This document shows, piece after piece, positions 51,488-61,411 of a stretch of 64,000 nt of DNA; positions within the stretch are counted from its first letter, which is position 1; every line of letters starts with the position of its first letter. The notes beneath the pieces are model-generated. The model saw only the letters and a program-made list of their open reading frames with translations. It was not told where the DNA came from and ran no database searches. Made by a program: the position numbers and the translations under genes. The DNA is from Proteus columbae (GTDB taxonomy: Bacteria; Pseudomonadota; Gammaproteobacteria; Enterobacterales; Enterobacteriaceae): the NCBI RefSeq assembly GCF_009914335.1, contig NZ_CP043925.1:3286001-3350000 (forward strand), in the 5' to 3' direction.

Positions 51488-51937
51488 ATGAAAGCACATA
51501 TAGCTGTTGTTGCTGTATTCGTATTATTATCCGCAAGTGTCCATGCTGAAGAATTTACCTGCCAACTTGAAAATGGTAAGTATGTCAGTGTATCCGCTGA
51601 ACAGGGAAAACCCCCAGTGTATCGTTATGGCACACTTGCTAAAACAGAGATAACACTACCAGTACCTCAACAACCCAATAATAATGTCTTTTATGGACAT
51701 CAGATGTTTGTTGCAGGGGCATCGACTTATGTTCGATTTAAGAATGGGAACTACAGCTACGTTGTTTACGACGGTGAAGGTAGAGGATGGCAATTTAATG
51801 GTGTTATTGTTTATAAAGACAATAATATTCTCAGTAAAAAAGAGTGCAAAGGGCCATTAACACCAAGCCTGGATAATTTAAAAAATTACTCAATTAAAAT
51901 GGATCCTTATTTAGAAACCTATATTTATGCGCCTTAA
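51488..51937 (+). CDS. Small secreted protein of unknown function
   Basis: 149 residues with a signal peptide ending SVHA (about residue 20). The mature part is beta-rich, with two cysteines (FTCQLENGK and KECKGP) likely joined in a disulfide, and the stretch ASTYVRFKNGNYSYVVYDGEG. It starts with ACGGAGA upstream. No family is recognised with confidence; it has a general likeness to small periplasmic proteins of enterobacteria with FxCxxxNG starts. It is a single gene between an AT-rich region and a terminator. Confidence 0.65.
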   Translation: MKAHIAVVAVFVLLSASVHAEEFTCQLENGKYVSVSAEQGKPPVYRYGTLAKTEITLPVPQQPNNNVFYGHQMFVAGASTYVRFKNGNYSYVVYDGEGRGWQFNGVIVYKDNNILSKKECKGPLTPSLDNLKNYSIKMDPYLETYIYAP

Positions 51938-51963
51938 TTTGCCATATTATTGATTAGACATAA

Positions 51964-51992
51964 AAAAACCCAATTCAAAGAATTGGGTTTTT
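51964..51992. terminator. Bidirectional terminator between the secreted-protein gene and deoD
   Basis: CCCAATTC-AAA-GAATTGGG stem with A7 before it and T5 after it. It ends the leftward deo operon as well as the rightward gene. Confidence 0.92.
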
Positions 51993-52030
51993 ACTATTAT
52001 TAAGCAACATTAAGCAACGAGATGTATTGA

Positions 52031-52747
52031 TTAGTCTTCTAATAACAGAACAGATTCTAATGCAATTTCAATCATTTCGTTAAAAGTCGTTTGACGCTCT
52101 TCTGCTGTAGTTTGTGTCCCTTTTTTGATGTGATCAGAGACAGTACAGATAGTCAGTGCTCTTGCACCATATTCAGCAGCAACACCATAGATACCAGCAG
52201 CTTCCATTTCAACACCAAGGATGCCGTATTTTTCCATAACATCAAACATTTCTGGATCTGGAGAGTAGAACAGATCAGCAGAGAAGATATTACCAACACG
52301 AACTTTAATATCTTTTGCTTTAGCTGCAGATACTGCATTTTGAACTAATTCAAAATCTGCAATAGCAGCAAAATCTTGGTCTTTGAAACGCAGACGGTTA
52401 ACTTTAGAGTCTGTACATGCACCCATACCGATAACAACGTCACGTAGTTCAACGTCTGGTAATACTGCACCACATGAGCCCACACGGATGATCACTTTTA
52501 CGCCGAAATCAGTAATTAATTCTTTTGCGTAAATTGAGCAAGAAGGAATACCCATACCGTGACCCATAACAGAAATCTTACGGCCTTTATACGTACCTGT
52601 AAAACCTAACATACCACGAACGTTATTTACTTGACGGACATCTTGTAAAAAAGTTTCAGCGATGTATTTAGCACGAAGCGGGTCGCCCGGCATTAAAACG
52701 ACATCAGCAAAATCGCCCATTTCTGCGTTAATATGAGGGGTAGCCAT
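52031..52747 (-). CDS. deoD: Purine-nucleoside phosphorylase DeoD
   Basis: 238 residues (239 in E. coli). [20 protein letters not shown] holds the conserved start and the phosphate-site [10 protein letters not shown]. Other marks are VGSCGAV near residue 90, [10 protein letters not shown] near 180 and TVSDHIKKG near 203. It is a hexameric type, cleaving purine (deoxy)nucleosides with phosphate. Last gene of deoCABD, separated from deoB by a perfect 13-bp hairpin. Confidence 0.97.
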   Translation of the reverse strand: MATPHINAEMGDFADVVLMPGDPLRAKYIAETFLQDVRQVNNVRGMLGFTGTYKGRKISVMGHGMGIPSCSIYAKELITDFGVKVIIRVGSCGAVLPDVELRDVVIGMGACTDSKVNRLRFKDQDFAAIADFELVQNAVSAAKAKDIKVRVGNIFSADLFYSPDPEMFDVMEKYGILGVEMEAAGIYGVAAEYGARALTICTVSDHIKKGTQTTAEERQTTFNEMIEIALESVLLLED

Positions 52748-52788
52748 AACTCTTCCTTTTAATTGATCTTTTTACTATTTAAATATTA

Positions 52789-52818
52789 TTCGGTAGGTAT
52801 ATTGCTATACCTACCGAA
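52789..52818 (-). promoter_or_regulatory. Intercistronic hairpin deoB-deoD
   Basis: A perfect 13-bp stem TTCGGTAGGTATA-TTGC-TATACCTACCGAA. On the minus strand it is not followed by a T-run, so it is more likely an RNA processing or stability element than a terminator. Confidence 0.6.
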
Positions 52819-52824
52819 ATAAAA

Positions 52825-54051
52825 TTAGAACATCGCTTTACCGTAATCGACTGGTGATAAACCGAAGTATTTCACGACAGTTTGACCGATATCCGCGAAG
52901 GTTTCACGATGACCTAATGAACCTGGTTTAACTTTAGGACCATAAACCAGAACAGGAATGTGCTCACGAGTATGATCAGAACCTGGCCAAGTTGGGTCAC
53001 AACCGTGGTCTGCTGTTAAAATAAGAATGTCATCTTCTTTTACCAGTTCCATCAGTTCTGGTAAGCGACGATCGAATAACTCAAGTGCTTCACCATAACC
53101 TACAGCATCACGACGGTGACCGTAAGAGGAGTCAAAATCAACAAAGTTGGTAAAGACGATAGTGTTATCACCCGCAAGTTTCATTTCTTCAAGTGTCGCA
53201 TCAAACAGAGCATCAATACCCGTTGCTTTCACTTTCTTAGTGATACCTACGTTTGCGTAGATGTCAGCAATTTTACCGATAGAAACAACGTGGCCTTGTT
53301 TTTCATCAACCAGTTTTTTCAACATAGTTGGTGCTGGTGGCTCAACCGCTAAATCATGACGGTTACCTGTACGAGCGAAGTTACCTGGTTTGTCACCGAT
53401 AAATGGACGCGCAATAACACGACCAATGTTGTAATCGCCTTTGTTTAGTTCATCACGAGCAATTTCACACAGCTCATATAATTCATCTAAACCGTAAGTT
53501 TCTTCATGACATGCAATTTGGAATACAGAGTCAGCAGAGGTATAGAAAATCGGCTTACCGGTTTTCATATGCTCTTCACCCAGTTCATCCAAAATCACTG
53601 TACCAGATGCGTGGCAGTTACCTAAGTATCCAGGTAATTTGGCACGTTTAACGATGTTTTCTAACAGCTCTTGTGGGAATGAATTTTTCAGTTCTTTGAA
53701 GTATCCCCAATCAAATAGAACAGGAACACCTGCGATTTCCCAGTGGCCTGACGGAGTATCTTTACCAGAAGAGATTTCACTCGCGTAGCCATAAGCACCG
53801 ATAATATCTGCGTTTTTGTCTAAACCGATAGGGAATTTACCTGTTGATTCTTCCGCAGCTTTACCTAAACCTAAACGGCAAAGATTAGGTAAATGAAGAG
53901 GACCTTTACGACCGTCTCTATCTGCTTTACCGTCAGCAAACGCTTGTGCGATATGCCCTAAAGTGTCTGAACCTTGGTCACCGAATTTCTCCGCATCACC
54001 GGCAGCACCGATACCGAAGGAATCTAATACCATGATATGTACACGTTTCAT
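52825..54051 (-). CDS. deoB: Phosphopentomutase DeoB
   Basis: 408 residues. [19 protein letters not shown] carries the first metal site; the nucleophile region [11 protein letters not shown] is near residue 92; [13 protein letters not shown] is near 304; and [20 protein letters not shown] near 340 completes the Mn2+ sites. It interconverts (deoxy)ribose 1- and 5-phosphates and links DeoA/DeoD to DeoC. Alkaline-phosphatase-type fold, normal length. Confidence 0.97.
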   Translation of the reverse strand: MKRVHIMVLDSFGIGAAGDAEKFGDQGSDTLGHIAQAFADGKADRDGRKGPLHLPNLCRLGLGKAAEESTGKFPIGLDKNADIIGAYGYASEISSGKDTPSGHWEIAGVPVLFDWGYFKELKNSFPQELLENIVKRAKLPGYLGNCHASGTVILDELGEEHMKTGKPIFYTSADSVFQIACHEETYGLDELYELCEIARDELNKGDYNIGRVIARPFIGDKPGNFARTGNRHDLAVEPPAPTMLKKLVDEKQGHVVSIGKIADIYANVGITKKVKATGIDALFDATLEEMKLAGDNTIVFTNFVDFDSSYGHRRDAVGYGEALELFDRRLPELMELVKEDDILILTADHGCDPTWPGSDHTREHIPVLVYGPKVKPGSLGHRETFADIGQTVVKYFGLSPVDYGKAMF

Positions 54052-54117
54052 AATTCTCTCTCCAGTGTCATTCTCCGTAGGCTACGGATATGTCACTTAT
54101 AAATCGTAATTGAGTTC

Positions 54118-55440
54118 TTATTCGCTGATTTGGCGGTACACCATTGGTGAAGCTTCGCGTTTGCTGTCACCAATTACCATCGCTTTACGGACTTCAGCCG
54201 CAGCTTCTTGCCATGACTTTTCACTGTTAGCATGGATCATTGCTAAAGGTGTATCTGTATTGATCTCAGCACCAAGTGCTGCGATGTCGCTTAAGCCAAC
54301 ACTGTAATCAATAGCATCAGTCGCTTTACGGCGACCGCCACCTAATGTCACAACAGACATACCTAATGCACGTGTATCCATCTCTGTGATGAATCCTGTT
54401 TTCTCAGCGAATACAGGTTTACTTAATACCGCAGTTGGCAGGTATTTATTGTAGTTTTCAACAAAATCAGTTGGGCCTTTCTGTGCTGCAACCATACGAC
54501 CAAAGACTTCTGCTGCTTTACCGTTATCCAACACATCTTGCAGTTTTTGGCGAGCTTGTTGACGCTCATCCGCTAAACGACCCGATACTAACATTTCAAC
54601 ACACAGCGCCATAGTGACTTCAAATAGACGTGGATTACGATATTCGCCTGTTAAGAATTGAACCGCTTCACGAACTTCAACCGCATTACCTGCGCTAGAA
54701 GCTAATACTTCGTTCATATCAGTTAACAGTGCAGTGGTTTGACAGCCAGCGCCATTTGCTACTTGGACAATTGACTCAGCCAGCTCTTCCGATTTTTGAT
54801 AAGTCGGCATAAAAGCACCCGAGCCAACTTTAACGTCCATCACTAATGCATCTAAGCCTTCAGCTAATTTTTTACCTAAAATAGATGCAGTGATAAGCGG
54901 GATTGAATCAACTGTAGCAGTAATATCACGGGTAGCATAAAAGCGTTTGTCAGCAGGTGCTAATGAATTAGTTTGTCCAATGATGGCAACGCCGACATTG
55001 CGAATAATGTCGCGGAATTTCTCATCATCAGGGAAAATATCAAAGCTCGGAATTGCCTCAAGCTTATCTAATGTTCCGCCTGTGTGGCCTAATCCACGAC
55101 CAGAAATCATAGGAACATAACCACCACAAGCAGCAACCATTGGCCCTAACATCAGTGAAGTAACATCACCCACACCACCGGTTGAATGTTTATCAACAAT
55201 TGGGCCATTTAAGTTTAGGCTTTTCCAGTTCAGTACTGAACCGGAATCACGCATAGCTAATGTCAAAGCAACACGCTCTGGCATTGTCATGTCGTGGAAA
55301 TAAATAGTCATTGCTAAGGCAGCAATTTGACCTTCAGAAACAGTATTATCTCTGACGCCATTAATGAAAAAACGAATTTCTTCCTCAGTTAAAGGATGAC
55401 CATCACGCTTTTTACGAATAATCTCTTGGGCAAGAAACAC
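54118..55440 (-). CDS. deoA: Thymidine phosphorylase DeoA
   Basis: 440 residues, as in E. coli. [20 protein letters not shown] starts the helical domain. [19 protein letters not shown] (near 82) is the phosphate loop and signature, with [18 protein letters not shown] near 113. It splits thymidine to thymine and deoxyribose 1-phosphate. Second gene of the operon, separated from deoC by 70 bases with a short GC-rich inverted repeat. Confidence 0.97.
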   Translation of the reverse strand: MFLAQEIIRKKRDGHPLTEEEIRFFINGVRDNTVSEGQIAALAMTIYFHDMTMPERVALTLAMRDSGSVLNWKSLNLNGPIVDKHSTGGVGDVTSLMLGPMVAACGGYVPMISGRGLGHTGGTLDKLEAIPSFDIFPDDEKFRDIIRNVGVAIIGQTNSLAPADKRFYATRDITATVDSIPLITASILGKKLAEGLDALVMDVKVGSGAFMPTYQKSEELAESIVQVANGAGCQTTALLTDMNEVLASSAGNAVEVREAVQFLTGEYRNPRLFEVTMALCVEMLVSGRLADERQQARQKLQDVLDNGKAAEVFGRMVAAQKGPTDFVENYNKYLPTAVLSKPVFAEKTGFITEMDTRALGMSVVTLGGGRRKATDAIDYSVGLSDIAALGAEINTDTPLAMIHANSEKSWQEAAAEVRKAMVIGDSKREASPMVYRQISE

Positions 55441-55510
55441 TGCAACCTCCTGGTTTTATAGCATTGGTAACGCCCACAATAACGAAAAGCGGGCGTATTT
55501 CACGAATGGA

Positions 55511-56290
55511 TTAGTAACCACTAGACGATTTTTGTTCGCCATGACCTAAAGTAGCTAATAAATTACCTAACAGGCTTGACGCACCAAAGCGGAAGTGACG
55601 GGCATCAACCCAGTTGTCACCCATAATGCGGTTAGCTAATGCAAGGTATTGAGCAGCTTCTTCAGCGGTACGTACACCACCCGCTGGTTTGAAACCAACT
55701 TCTTTGCCAACACCCATATCGTGGATCACTTGGATCATTAACTCAGCGCTTTCCAGTGTTGCATTTACAGGTACTTTACCTGTGGAAGTTTTAATAAAGT
55801 CAGCACCTGCTTTGATTGAAATTTCAGATGCTTTACGGATAAGCGCTGGATCTTTCAGCTCACCCGTTTCAATAATTACTTTCAGTAAAGCACCCGCGTC
55901 TGCGCAAGCTTCTTTACATGCTTTAACGATATCAAAACCGATTTGCTCGTTACCGGCCATAAATGCACGGTAAGGGAAAACTACGTCAACCTCATCTGCG
56001 CCATAAGCTAATGCCGCGTTGGTTTCTGCTAATGCGATATCTAAATCATCATTACCATGAGGGAAGTTAGTTACGGTTGCGATACGGACTTCTGGAGTAC
56101 CCTGTTCGCGTAACACTTTACGTGCTAACGGAATAAAACGTGGATAGATACAAATAGCGGCTGTATTCCCTTCAGGGCTTTTAGCCTGATGACACAATGC
56201 AGTCACTTTTGCATCAGTGTCGTCATCATTTAATGTAGTTAAATCCATCAAAGACAGCGCAAGGCGCGCTGCAGCGGTTAAATCTGTCAT
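55511..56290 (-). CDS. deoC: Deoxyribose-phosphate aldolase DeoC
   Basis: 259 residues from ATG 56290 with GGAGAG upstream; the in-frame TTG twelve bases earlier is not used in the family. [11 protein letters not shown] is near residue 16, [13 protein letters not shown] near 97, the Schiff-base lysine region KTSTGK near 167, and [10 protein letters not shown] near 199 has the second active lysine. It cleaves deoxyribose 5-phosphate to acetaldehyde and glyceraldehyde 3-phosphate. First gene of deoCABD; its promoter region carries tandem CRP sites. Confidence 0.97.
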   Translation of the reverse strand: MTDLTAAARLALSLMDLTTLNDDDTDAKVTALCHQAKSPEGNTAAICIYPRFIPLARKVLREQGTPEVRIATVTNFPHGNDDLDIALAETNAALAYGADEVDVVFPYRAFMAGNEQIGFDIVKACKEACADAGALLKVIIETGELKDPALIRKASEISIKAGADFIKTSTGKVPVNATLESAELMIQVIHDMGVGKEVGFKPAGGVRTAEEAAQYLALANRIMGDNWVDARHFRFGASSLLGNLLATLGHGEQKSSSGY

Positions 56291-56522
56291 AAAACTCTCC
56301 AACGATGTTTCTCAAGCCCTTTTGGGCGTACGCTTAAGATTAGCGATTAAATTTGTTGGCGAGCGGACTTGGTTCCTTGAAGATGTTGTTGTAACTTGCG
56401 CTACAACGACAGCTGAGCTCCCTCTCACCGCGCTATGCTCACTTCGGCGACCCGTCATTGAGCCTTCGCCATTCCATGAAGTTTCAGCACATCTTATTTG
56501 AACACGCTAAGGAACAATTAGA

Positions 56523-56538
56523 TGTGCTTTACGTCACA
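56523..56538. promoter_or_regulatory. CRP site proximal to deoC
   Basis: TGTGC-TTTACG-TCACA, one mismatch to the CRP core. Its centre is 52 bases from the second site, the spacing of the CRP pair in E. coli deoP2. Confidence 0.75.
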
Positions 56539-56545
56539 CTAATCA

Positions 56546-56553
56546 AATGCAAC
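56546..56553. promoter_or_regulatory. CytR-type half-site between the CRP sites
   Basis: AATGCAAC, the exact complement of the CytR octamer GTTGCATT, followed by TTGCAAAC as a weaker partner. In deoP2-like promoters CytR binds between two CRP dimers and represses. Confidence 0.65.
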
Positions 56554-56574
56554 TTGCAAACAATGACATATAAG

Positions 56575-56590
56575 TGTGATCAACATCACA
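56575..56590. promoter_or_regulatory. CRP site distal to deoC
   Basis: TGTGA-TCAACA-TCACA, a full match to the CRP core. Confidence 0.8.
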
Positions 56591-56809
56591 ATTAGGTCAT
56601 TTTCTGGTTTAATGTTACTCGAATAACGCCTCTAAGTCGTCTTTATAACGCAAAAAAAGCGAGATCAATATGAAATGATATCGCTATTGACCCTATTCAA
56701 TACAAATTGCGAAATATCTCTCACAATAAAAGTAGTTAACATTACAGCAGAAAACAAACATAAAAGAGCAGACAGGCAAAACCCATCTGCTCTTTATAAT
56801 CAAAATCAA

Positions 56810-58111
56810 TTAAGCAGCAACAACAGCCATTGCGGTTAATGCAAAGAAGAAACCTGCAATCGTCGCACTCATTAAGTTAGAGAGTGTACCAGCAAGTACG
56901 GCTTTCATCCCTAAACGAGCCACGTCTTTACGGCGATTTGGAGCCATTCCACCTAAACCACCTAGCAGTACAGCAACGGAAGAGAGGTTAGCAAAACCGC
57001 ACAGTGCAAAGGAGATAATTATCTTTGTTTGTTCTGATAAGATGATTAAGCCTGATGCAGCAACTTGAGCTTCATCTTGTAGATATTTGCTAAATTCAGA
57101 GTAAGCATAGAATTCATTAATAACCAGTTTTTGACCAATAAATGAGCCAGCAACGGTCGCTTCACTCCAAGGTACACCGATTAAGAAAGCAATAGGTGCA
57201 AAAACCCAACCTAATACTAATTCTAATGAAAAATTCTCATAACCAAACCAGCCACCAATGCCACCTAAGATACCATTGACTAATGCAATTAACGCAACGA
57301 AAGCAAGTAACATAGCACCGACGTTAAGAGCAAGCTGTAAACCTGAAGATGCCCCAGCTGCAGCTGCATCAATAATATTTGCTGGTTTTTCTTCATCGGT
57401 CATTTTATCCAGCGCATCTTTTTGATCGTCTGGCGTTTCTGTTTCAGGGATCAACAGCTTAGCAAAGAGTAAACCACCTGGTGCGGCCATAAATGATGCC
57501 GTAATCAAATACTCTAATGGCACGCCCATGCTTGCATATCCAGCAAGAACAGAACCAGCAACAGAAGCAAGGCCACCACACATAACAGCGAATAACTCAG
57601 AGGTTGTCATTCTTGCAATATAAGGACGAACAACAAGCGGAGCTTCGGTCTGACCCACAAAGATATTGGCTGTTGCAGACATCGATTCTGTGCGTGATGT
57701 ACCAAGGACTTTCTGTAAACCACCACCAAGAATCTTAATCACAATTTGCATAATGCCGAGGTAATACAGCACAGCAATTAAAGAAGAGAAAAACACGATA
57801 ACAGGCAGTACGCGTAGGGCGAATACGAAACCGCCACCACCAAACAACTCGAACATTTTATCTGATACTAGGCCTGCAAATAGGAAGCTCATCCCATTAT
57901 TGCCGTAATCAATAACATTCTTAACACCATCAGAAACCGCAAGAAGCACTTCGCGACCACCGTCGGAATAAAGAACAAATGCACCTAAGCCAATCTGAAT
58001 AAGGAATGCGCCACCAACTGTACGTAGTCTAATTGCACGTCGATTGCTGGAAAACAGAATGGCTATCAATATTAATGTTGCCATTCCGACCAAGCTCATA
58101 ATGAGTTGCAT
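56810..58111 (-). CDS. nupC: Concentrative nucleoside transporter (NupC/CNT family)
   Basis: 433 residues from ATG 58111 with AGGGA upstream; a GTG 18 bases earlier lacks a site. CNT features: NIFVGQTEAPLVVRPY (near residue 148, first nucleoside motif), GGLASVAGSVLAGYASMGV, GQKLVINEFYAYSEF (near 330, second motif) and FALCGFANLSS near 374. The sequence resembles the Vibrio cholerae CNT of known structure, which is sodium-coupled, more than E. coli NupC; the coupling ion here is not certain. It lies just upstream of deoC in the same orientation and probably supplies the deo enzymes. Confidence 0.9.
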   Translation of the reverse strand: MQLIMSLVGMATLILIAILFSSNRRAIRLRTVGGAFLIQIGLGAFVLYSDGGREVLLAVSDGVKNVIDYGNNGMSFLFAGLVSDKMFELFGGGGFVFALRVLPVIVFFSSLIAVLYYLGIMQIVIKILGGGLQKVLGTSRTESMSATANIFVGQTEAPLVVRPYIARMTTSELFAVMCGGLASVAGSVLAGYASMGVPLEYLITASFMAAPGGLLFAKLLIPETETPDDQKDALDKMTDEEKPANIIDAAAAGASSGLQLALNVGAMLLAFVALIALVNGILGGIGGWFGYENFSLELVLGWVFAPIAFLIGVPWSEATVAGSFIGQKLVINEFYAYSEFSKYLQDEAQVAASGLIILSEQTKIIISFALCGFANLSSVAVLLGGLGGMAPNRRKDVARLGMKAVLAGTLSNLMSATIAGFFFALTAMAVVAA

Positions 58112-58453
58112 TGAAGGATCCCTGTTCACATAAAAATTTAATGGATTATCAATAATGCTCTAACCTGAGATTATTGACTCTTTTTGCCAGATAATTATAC
58201 CTAGTCCAGAAAAAGAACCCTCTATATCCATCACAAATAGCGCTTGGAAAAAGCAACACAAAACCCACAAATGAGAAGTAGATCACATAAACAAACCTAA
58301 AAAACGCACTTATTGAATAGGCTAATTTAAAAAAAATATCATTCGATTAACAAATGATGGCTTTAATCTTAAATAGCAGAAATAAATGAACGTTTTATTT
58401 GTATAAGTACAATTAAAATAAGGCGTATTTTTAATCTTTTTGATTAAATAAGT
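58112..58453. other. Transporter promoter region
   Basis: 342 bases between nupC and yjjV. It holds a CRP-like site at 58272-58287 and a TATAGA (minus strand, 58226-58221) placed so that CRP would be near -66. A CytR-like GTTGCTTT occurs near 58250-58257 on the minus strand. The rest, toward yjjV, is plain AT-rich sequence. Confidence 0.5.
58272..58287. promoter_or_regulatory. CRP site upstream of nupC
   Basis: TGAGA-AGTAGA-TCACA, one mismatch to the core, 160 bases before the nupC start. Confidence 0.6.
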
Positions 58454-59248
58454 TTAAGATAAAGACGAGGTGTTATCTTTTAATTGGAATAATTGTAGGC
58501 TATTGAGATAGAGTTGCTCTGCGATCACCTCTGGTGATCCTTGACGCAGATCACAGAGTTGGGAAAAAACGTTCTGAATACGCTCAGGGCGATTAGGTTC
58601 ACCTTGAAAACCACTCACAGGCATATCAGGAGCATCTGTTTCTAATAACAGACATTCTAGTGGTAACGAGGCAATTGCGCGGCGAGTTTTTTGTGCTCGC
58701 TCATAAGTAATAGTTCCACCAACGCCAATAAAATAGCCTTGCTGAATAAACTTTTCTGCCTGTTGCAGACTTCCTGCAAAACCATGAATAACCCCTTTGC
58801 GAGGCACATCATAACGGCGTAAAAGTGCACTTAACTTATCGTGGGTTTTACGTGAATGTAGGATCACAGGCAAATCAAATTCAATCGCTAGTTTAAGCTG
58901 TGCAATTAAAAACGCCTCTTGCTTCTCAGGCTGAGGATTATCCATATAGTCATCAAGCCCTATCTCTCCGATGGCAACACAACGAGAAGCTGTTTTTAAT
59001 TTCTGTTTTAATTCCAAGAGATGCTGTTCAGTGTGCTCTTCAATATATAAAGGGTGTAACCCCAATGCACAATATAATTGATGATGATTATTCGCTAACT
59101 CTGCAACAACATCAAAATTCCAACGTGCAACGGCGGGAATAATTATTTTTTCAATATGAGCTTGATGCGCTAGTGACAAGCTGTTGGCAATATCATCATA
59201 AAAAACCGGAAAATCAAAATGGCAGTGAGTATCAATAAATTTATTCAT
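58454..59248 (-). CDS. yjjV: TatD-family metal-dependent hydrolase YjjV
   Basis: 264 residues (259 in E. coli). TatD metal ligands are all present: DTHCHFD (residues 6-12), GEIGLDDY (near 92), LHSRKTHD (near 129), HGFAGS (near 154) and LETDAPDMP (near 203). The family are TIM-barrel phosphoesterases/deoxyribonucleases. It overlaps the yjjU stop by eight bases, so the two are co-translated. Confidence 0.92.
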   Translation of the reverse strand: MNKFIDTHCHFDFPVFYDDIANSLSLAHQAHIEKIIIPAVARWNFDVVAELANNHHQLYCALGLHPLYIEEHTEQHLLELKQKLKTASRCVAIGEIGLDDYMDNPQPEKQEAFLIAQLKLAIEFDLPVILHSRKTHDKLSALLRRYDVPRKGVIHGFAGSLQQAEKFIQQGYFIGVGGTITYERAQKTRRAIASLPLECLLLETDAPDMPVSGFQGEPNRPERIQNVFSQLCDLRQGSPEVIAEQLYLNSLQLFQLKDNTSSLS

Positions 59249-60305
59249 TCTGAATTTGCCTCACGTCAGGATGTACGCTTCGAGTTCCTTGTTGAATAAT
59301 AGAAGCATTCTCTGCTTTATCAGCCTTCGCTTCTTGTTCAAACAAGCTAAAGACTTTTCTATCATACTGTTTGAATTTTTTCTTAGAGAAATGCTGGCCA
59401 ATTGTCGCCAGAAAATAACGCCCGCAACGTCTCCCCACATGATAATCATGATTTAATGCATTTAAACGACTTCCTAATGCACTAGATTGCAATGTAGTTG
59501 GTGGATATATTTCAATAACAACAACATCTTCTGGGGGAGATTGGATAAATTTAATTGTGTCGGTATAGGTTTCGATATGTACTTGAGCCATCGCCATAAA
59601 GCGCTGTAAACGGCTATTTTCAAACCATTTTCCCATACGCTCAACCCATTCTGTTGTGTATTGATATTCAGAAGGAACGGTACGAACAACGACAATAGTA
59701 CGACAACCACGTCGATAAGCTTCTCTCACAGGAATAGCATCGCTGATACCACCATCATGATAAACAACATCATGAAATAAGACACCATTACGATAAAAAG
59801 CAGGAATGGCACTGGATGCTTTGATTATCTCAAGCCAAGTCGGTTCATCGGGCTGAAAATAATTTGCCTGAAAATTATCAGAACGACTTGCCACCATATA
59901 AAATTCGCGACCCGCATCAAAACGGCGTAGTGCTGTTGGCATATCAAGAGGCATTTCTTTAGCCGTTGTTTCTATATACCAATCAAGATCGAGTAAATTG
60001 CCGCCACGAACAAAGCGAATAGGATTGAAGAATTGATTATTAGTTGTATAGCGATTAATAATTTTACGTGCATACCCACGCTGACCACAGGCAAAAGCAG
60101 ATAAATTTTGCGCTCCCGCAGATACCCCAAGTAAAATATCAAAGGGATCAAATTGTGATCGCATAAATTCATCAAGGACACCCGCAGTAAAGATCCCGCG
60201 TTGTCCCCCGCCTTCACAAACTAAAGCAACTTTACCTTGTGGCAGTGATGATTGAAATTCGAGTGCCGTAATATTATTTAATGTGACAGGTATATACTTC
60301 CCCAT
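59241..60305 (-). CDS. yjjU: Patatin-like phospholipase YjjU
   Basis: 354 residues from ATG 60305 (MGKYIPVTLNNITALEF), with GGAGA upstream; the longer frame to 60344 is not supported. The patatin Ser-Asp dyad is clear: oxyanion loop CEGGGQRGIF (near residue 31), nucleophile LGVSAGAQNL (near 61) and DGGISDAIPV (near 186). The length matches E. coli YjjU. Predicted lipid acyl hydrolase in the cytosol or at the inner membrane; substrate unknown. It forms an operon with yjjV. Confidence 0.93.
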   Translation of the reverse strand: MGKYIPVTLNNITALEFQSSLPQGKVALVCEGGGQRGIFTAGVLDEFMRSQFDPFDILLGVSAGAQNLSAFACGQRGYARKIINRYTTNNQFFNPIRFVRGGNLLDLDWYIETTAKEMPLDMPTALRRFDAGREFYMVASRSDNFQANYFQPDEPTWLEIIKASSAIPAFYRNGVLFHDVVYHDGGISDAIPVREAYRRGCRTIVVVRTVPSEYQYTTEWVERMGKWFENSRLQRFMAMAQVHIETYTDTIKFIQSPPEDVVVIEIYPPTTLQSSALGSRLNALNHDYHVGRRCGRYFLATIGQHFSKKKFKQYDRKVFSLFEQEAKADKAENASIIQQGTRSVHPDVRQIQNE

Positions 60306-60434
60306 AATGTCTCCTTTATACAACTTAACAAAGGATACCCTCACATTTTTTTGACGTCATTCTTTTTACGTATTCATACAAATAATTTAGACAATATCTT
60401 CTTAGAATATGACGAATATAAAAGAAAATCATGT

Positions 60435-60779
60435 TTATGATTTGATATTTACATCTGAGTCTACGCTTTTAACTCCTTCAATTTTTTCAATAACTTGCAA
60501 TATTTTTTCTTCTTGCGCTTTACTATCAACAAAACCTGAAAGAAAGACATGCCCAAATTCAGTACGAATAGAAATATTGTCACTATCGATATCTTGCATT
60601 GGTAATAGCGTACCTTTAATTTTATTAGAAATAGAAGTATCGCTTAGATTCTGCCCTGTGTTATTCGTTACAGTATTAATTTCGCTATACCACGATGTTT
60701 CGGCTGACGCGCCCATACTGAAAAAAGTTAAGCCCATTGACATTACTAACGCTAATTTTAGCGTTTTATATTGTTTCAT
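60435..60779 (-). CDS. Periplasmic BON-domain protein (OsmY-like, one domain)
   Basis: 114 residues from ATG 60779, with a strong GGGGGAG upstream. The signal peptide ends GASA. One BON domain (about 45-114) has SISNKIKGTLLPM, ISIRTEFGHVFLSGFVDS and GVKSVDSDVNIKS. E. coli OsmY has two BON domains and about 200 residues, so this is a short relative. Its place between prfC and yjjU is the same as osmY in E. coli, which supports orthology. Likely role: envelope chaperone or stress protein. Confidence 0.82.
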   Translation of the reverse strand: MKQYKTLKLALVMSMGLTFFSMGASAETSWYSEINTVTNNTGQNLSDTSISNKIKGTLLPMQDIDSDNISIRTEFGHVFLSGFVDSKAQEEKILQVIEKIEGVKSVDSDVNIKS

Positions 60780-61159
60780 TGCTCTCCCCCTAATCACAAT
60801 AACTGCGATAGGAAATATGTGTATTTTTAATATGTGTATTTTTATTAAGTACTAAAAAATTTTAACAAACTAAGCTATTACACTAATAATCTATTGGCAT
60901 TTAATAAAGCAAAAAATAACAAATAAAGACTAATCCTAATGATTTTATTCTATTAATAACCCATAAAACTATAAAAAATTTTACATTTATTTATAAATAA
61001 GTATAAAAACGAGTATAATTTTAGCAGAAAAAAAAAAGAGTAATTCCGAATGAAGAAGGGTTTTTGGGCAGGATATTCAGGGTATACAAAACGAATTTAA
61101 TAGAGAAATCGAGTATCTCACAGAGTGTTATTGTTAAATAATGTGCAATGACGTAAAAA

Positions 61160-61195
61160 AACAAAAAAGGCTATATTAAAAATATAGCCTTTTCA
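61160..61195 (-). terminator. Terminator downstream of prfC
   Basis: AAAGGCTATATT-AAA-AATATAGCCTTT stem. On the minus strand it is followed by TTTGTTTTTTT. It lies beyond the repeats, so they are part of the prfC transcript. Confidence 0.85.
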
Positions 61196-61286
61196 TTGAG
61201 TTAAATACTCAAAATAAGTCTAGATGCAGCTTCAGCATGCTTACTTTAAATAATTCGAGCTGCAACTTGAAACATAACAGCACTCT

Positions 61287-61397
61287 TACTCTAAATAATT
61301 CAAGGTGCAGCTAGGCGACAAGTGAATGAGTCGCTAGGAACATACAAAAGTATGTGACTAGTGCGAATGAACATAGTCAACAACGCTGCAACTTGAA
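61287..61397. repeat. 111-bp palindromic intergenic repeat, copy 1
   Basis: Ends are TTCAAGGTGCAGC on the left and GCTGCAACTTGAA on the right, near-perfect inverted copies. The centre has ACATAC-AAAA-GTATGT flanked by CTAG on both sides. It differs from copy 2 at one base (ACATAG for ACGTAG). Confidence 0.92.
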
Positions 61398-61411
61398 ACA
61401 TGGCAAATAAA

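Larger units (their letters stand above)
56291..56809. other. deoC leader and control region
   Basis: 519 bases between deoC and the nucleoside transporter gene. 56523-56590 holds two CRP sites and a CytR half-site. A TAAGAT (minus strand, 56496-56491) is a possible -10 box. From about 56390 to 56480 the sequence is notably richer in G and C than its surroundings and non-coding; it would form the 5' part of the deo mRNA leader. 56600-56800 shows nothing distinctive. Confidence 0.6.

Noticed and set aside
60409..60855. Plus-strand open frame of 148 codons over the osmY-like gene
   Set aside because: The minus-strand frame has a signal peptide, a BON domain and a strong ribosome site; the plus frame has none of these.
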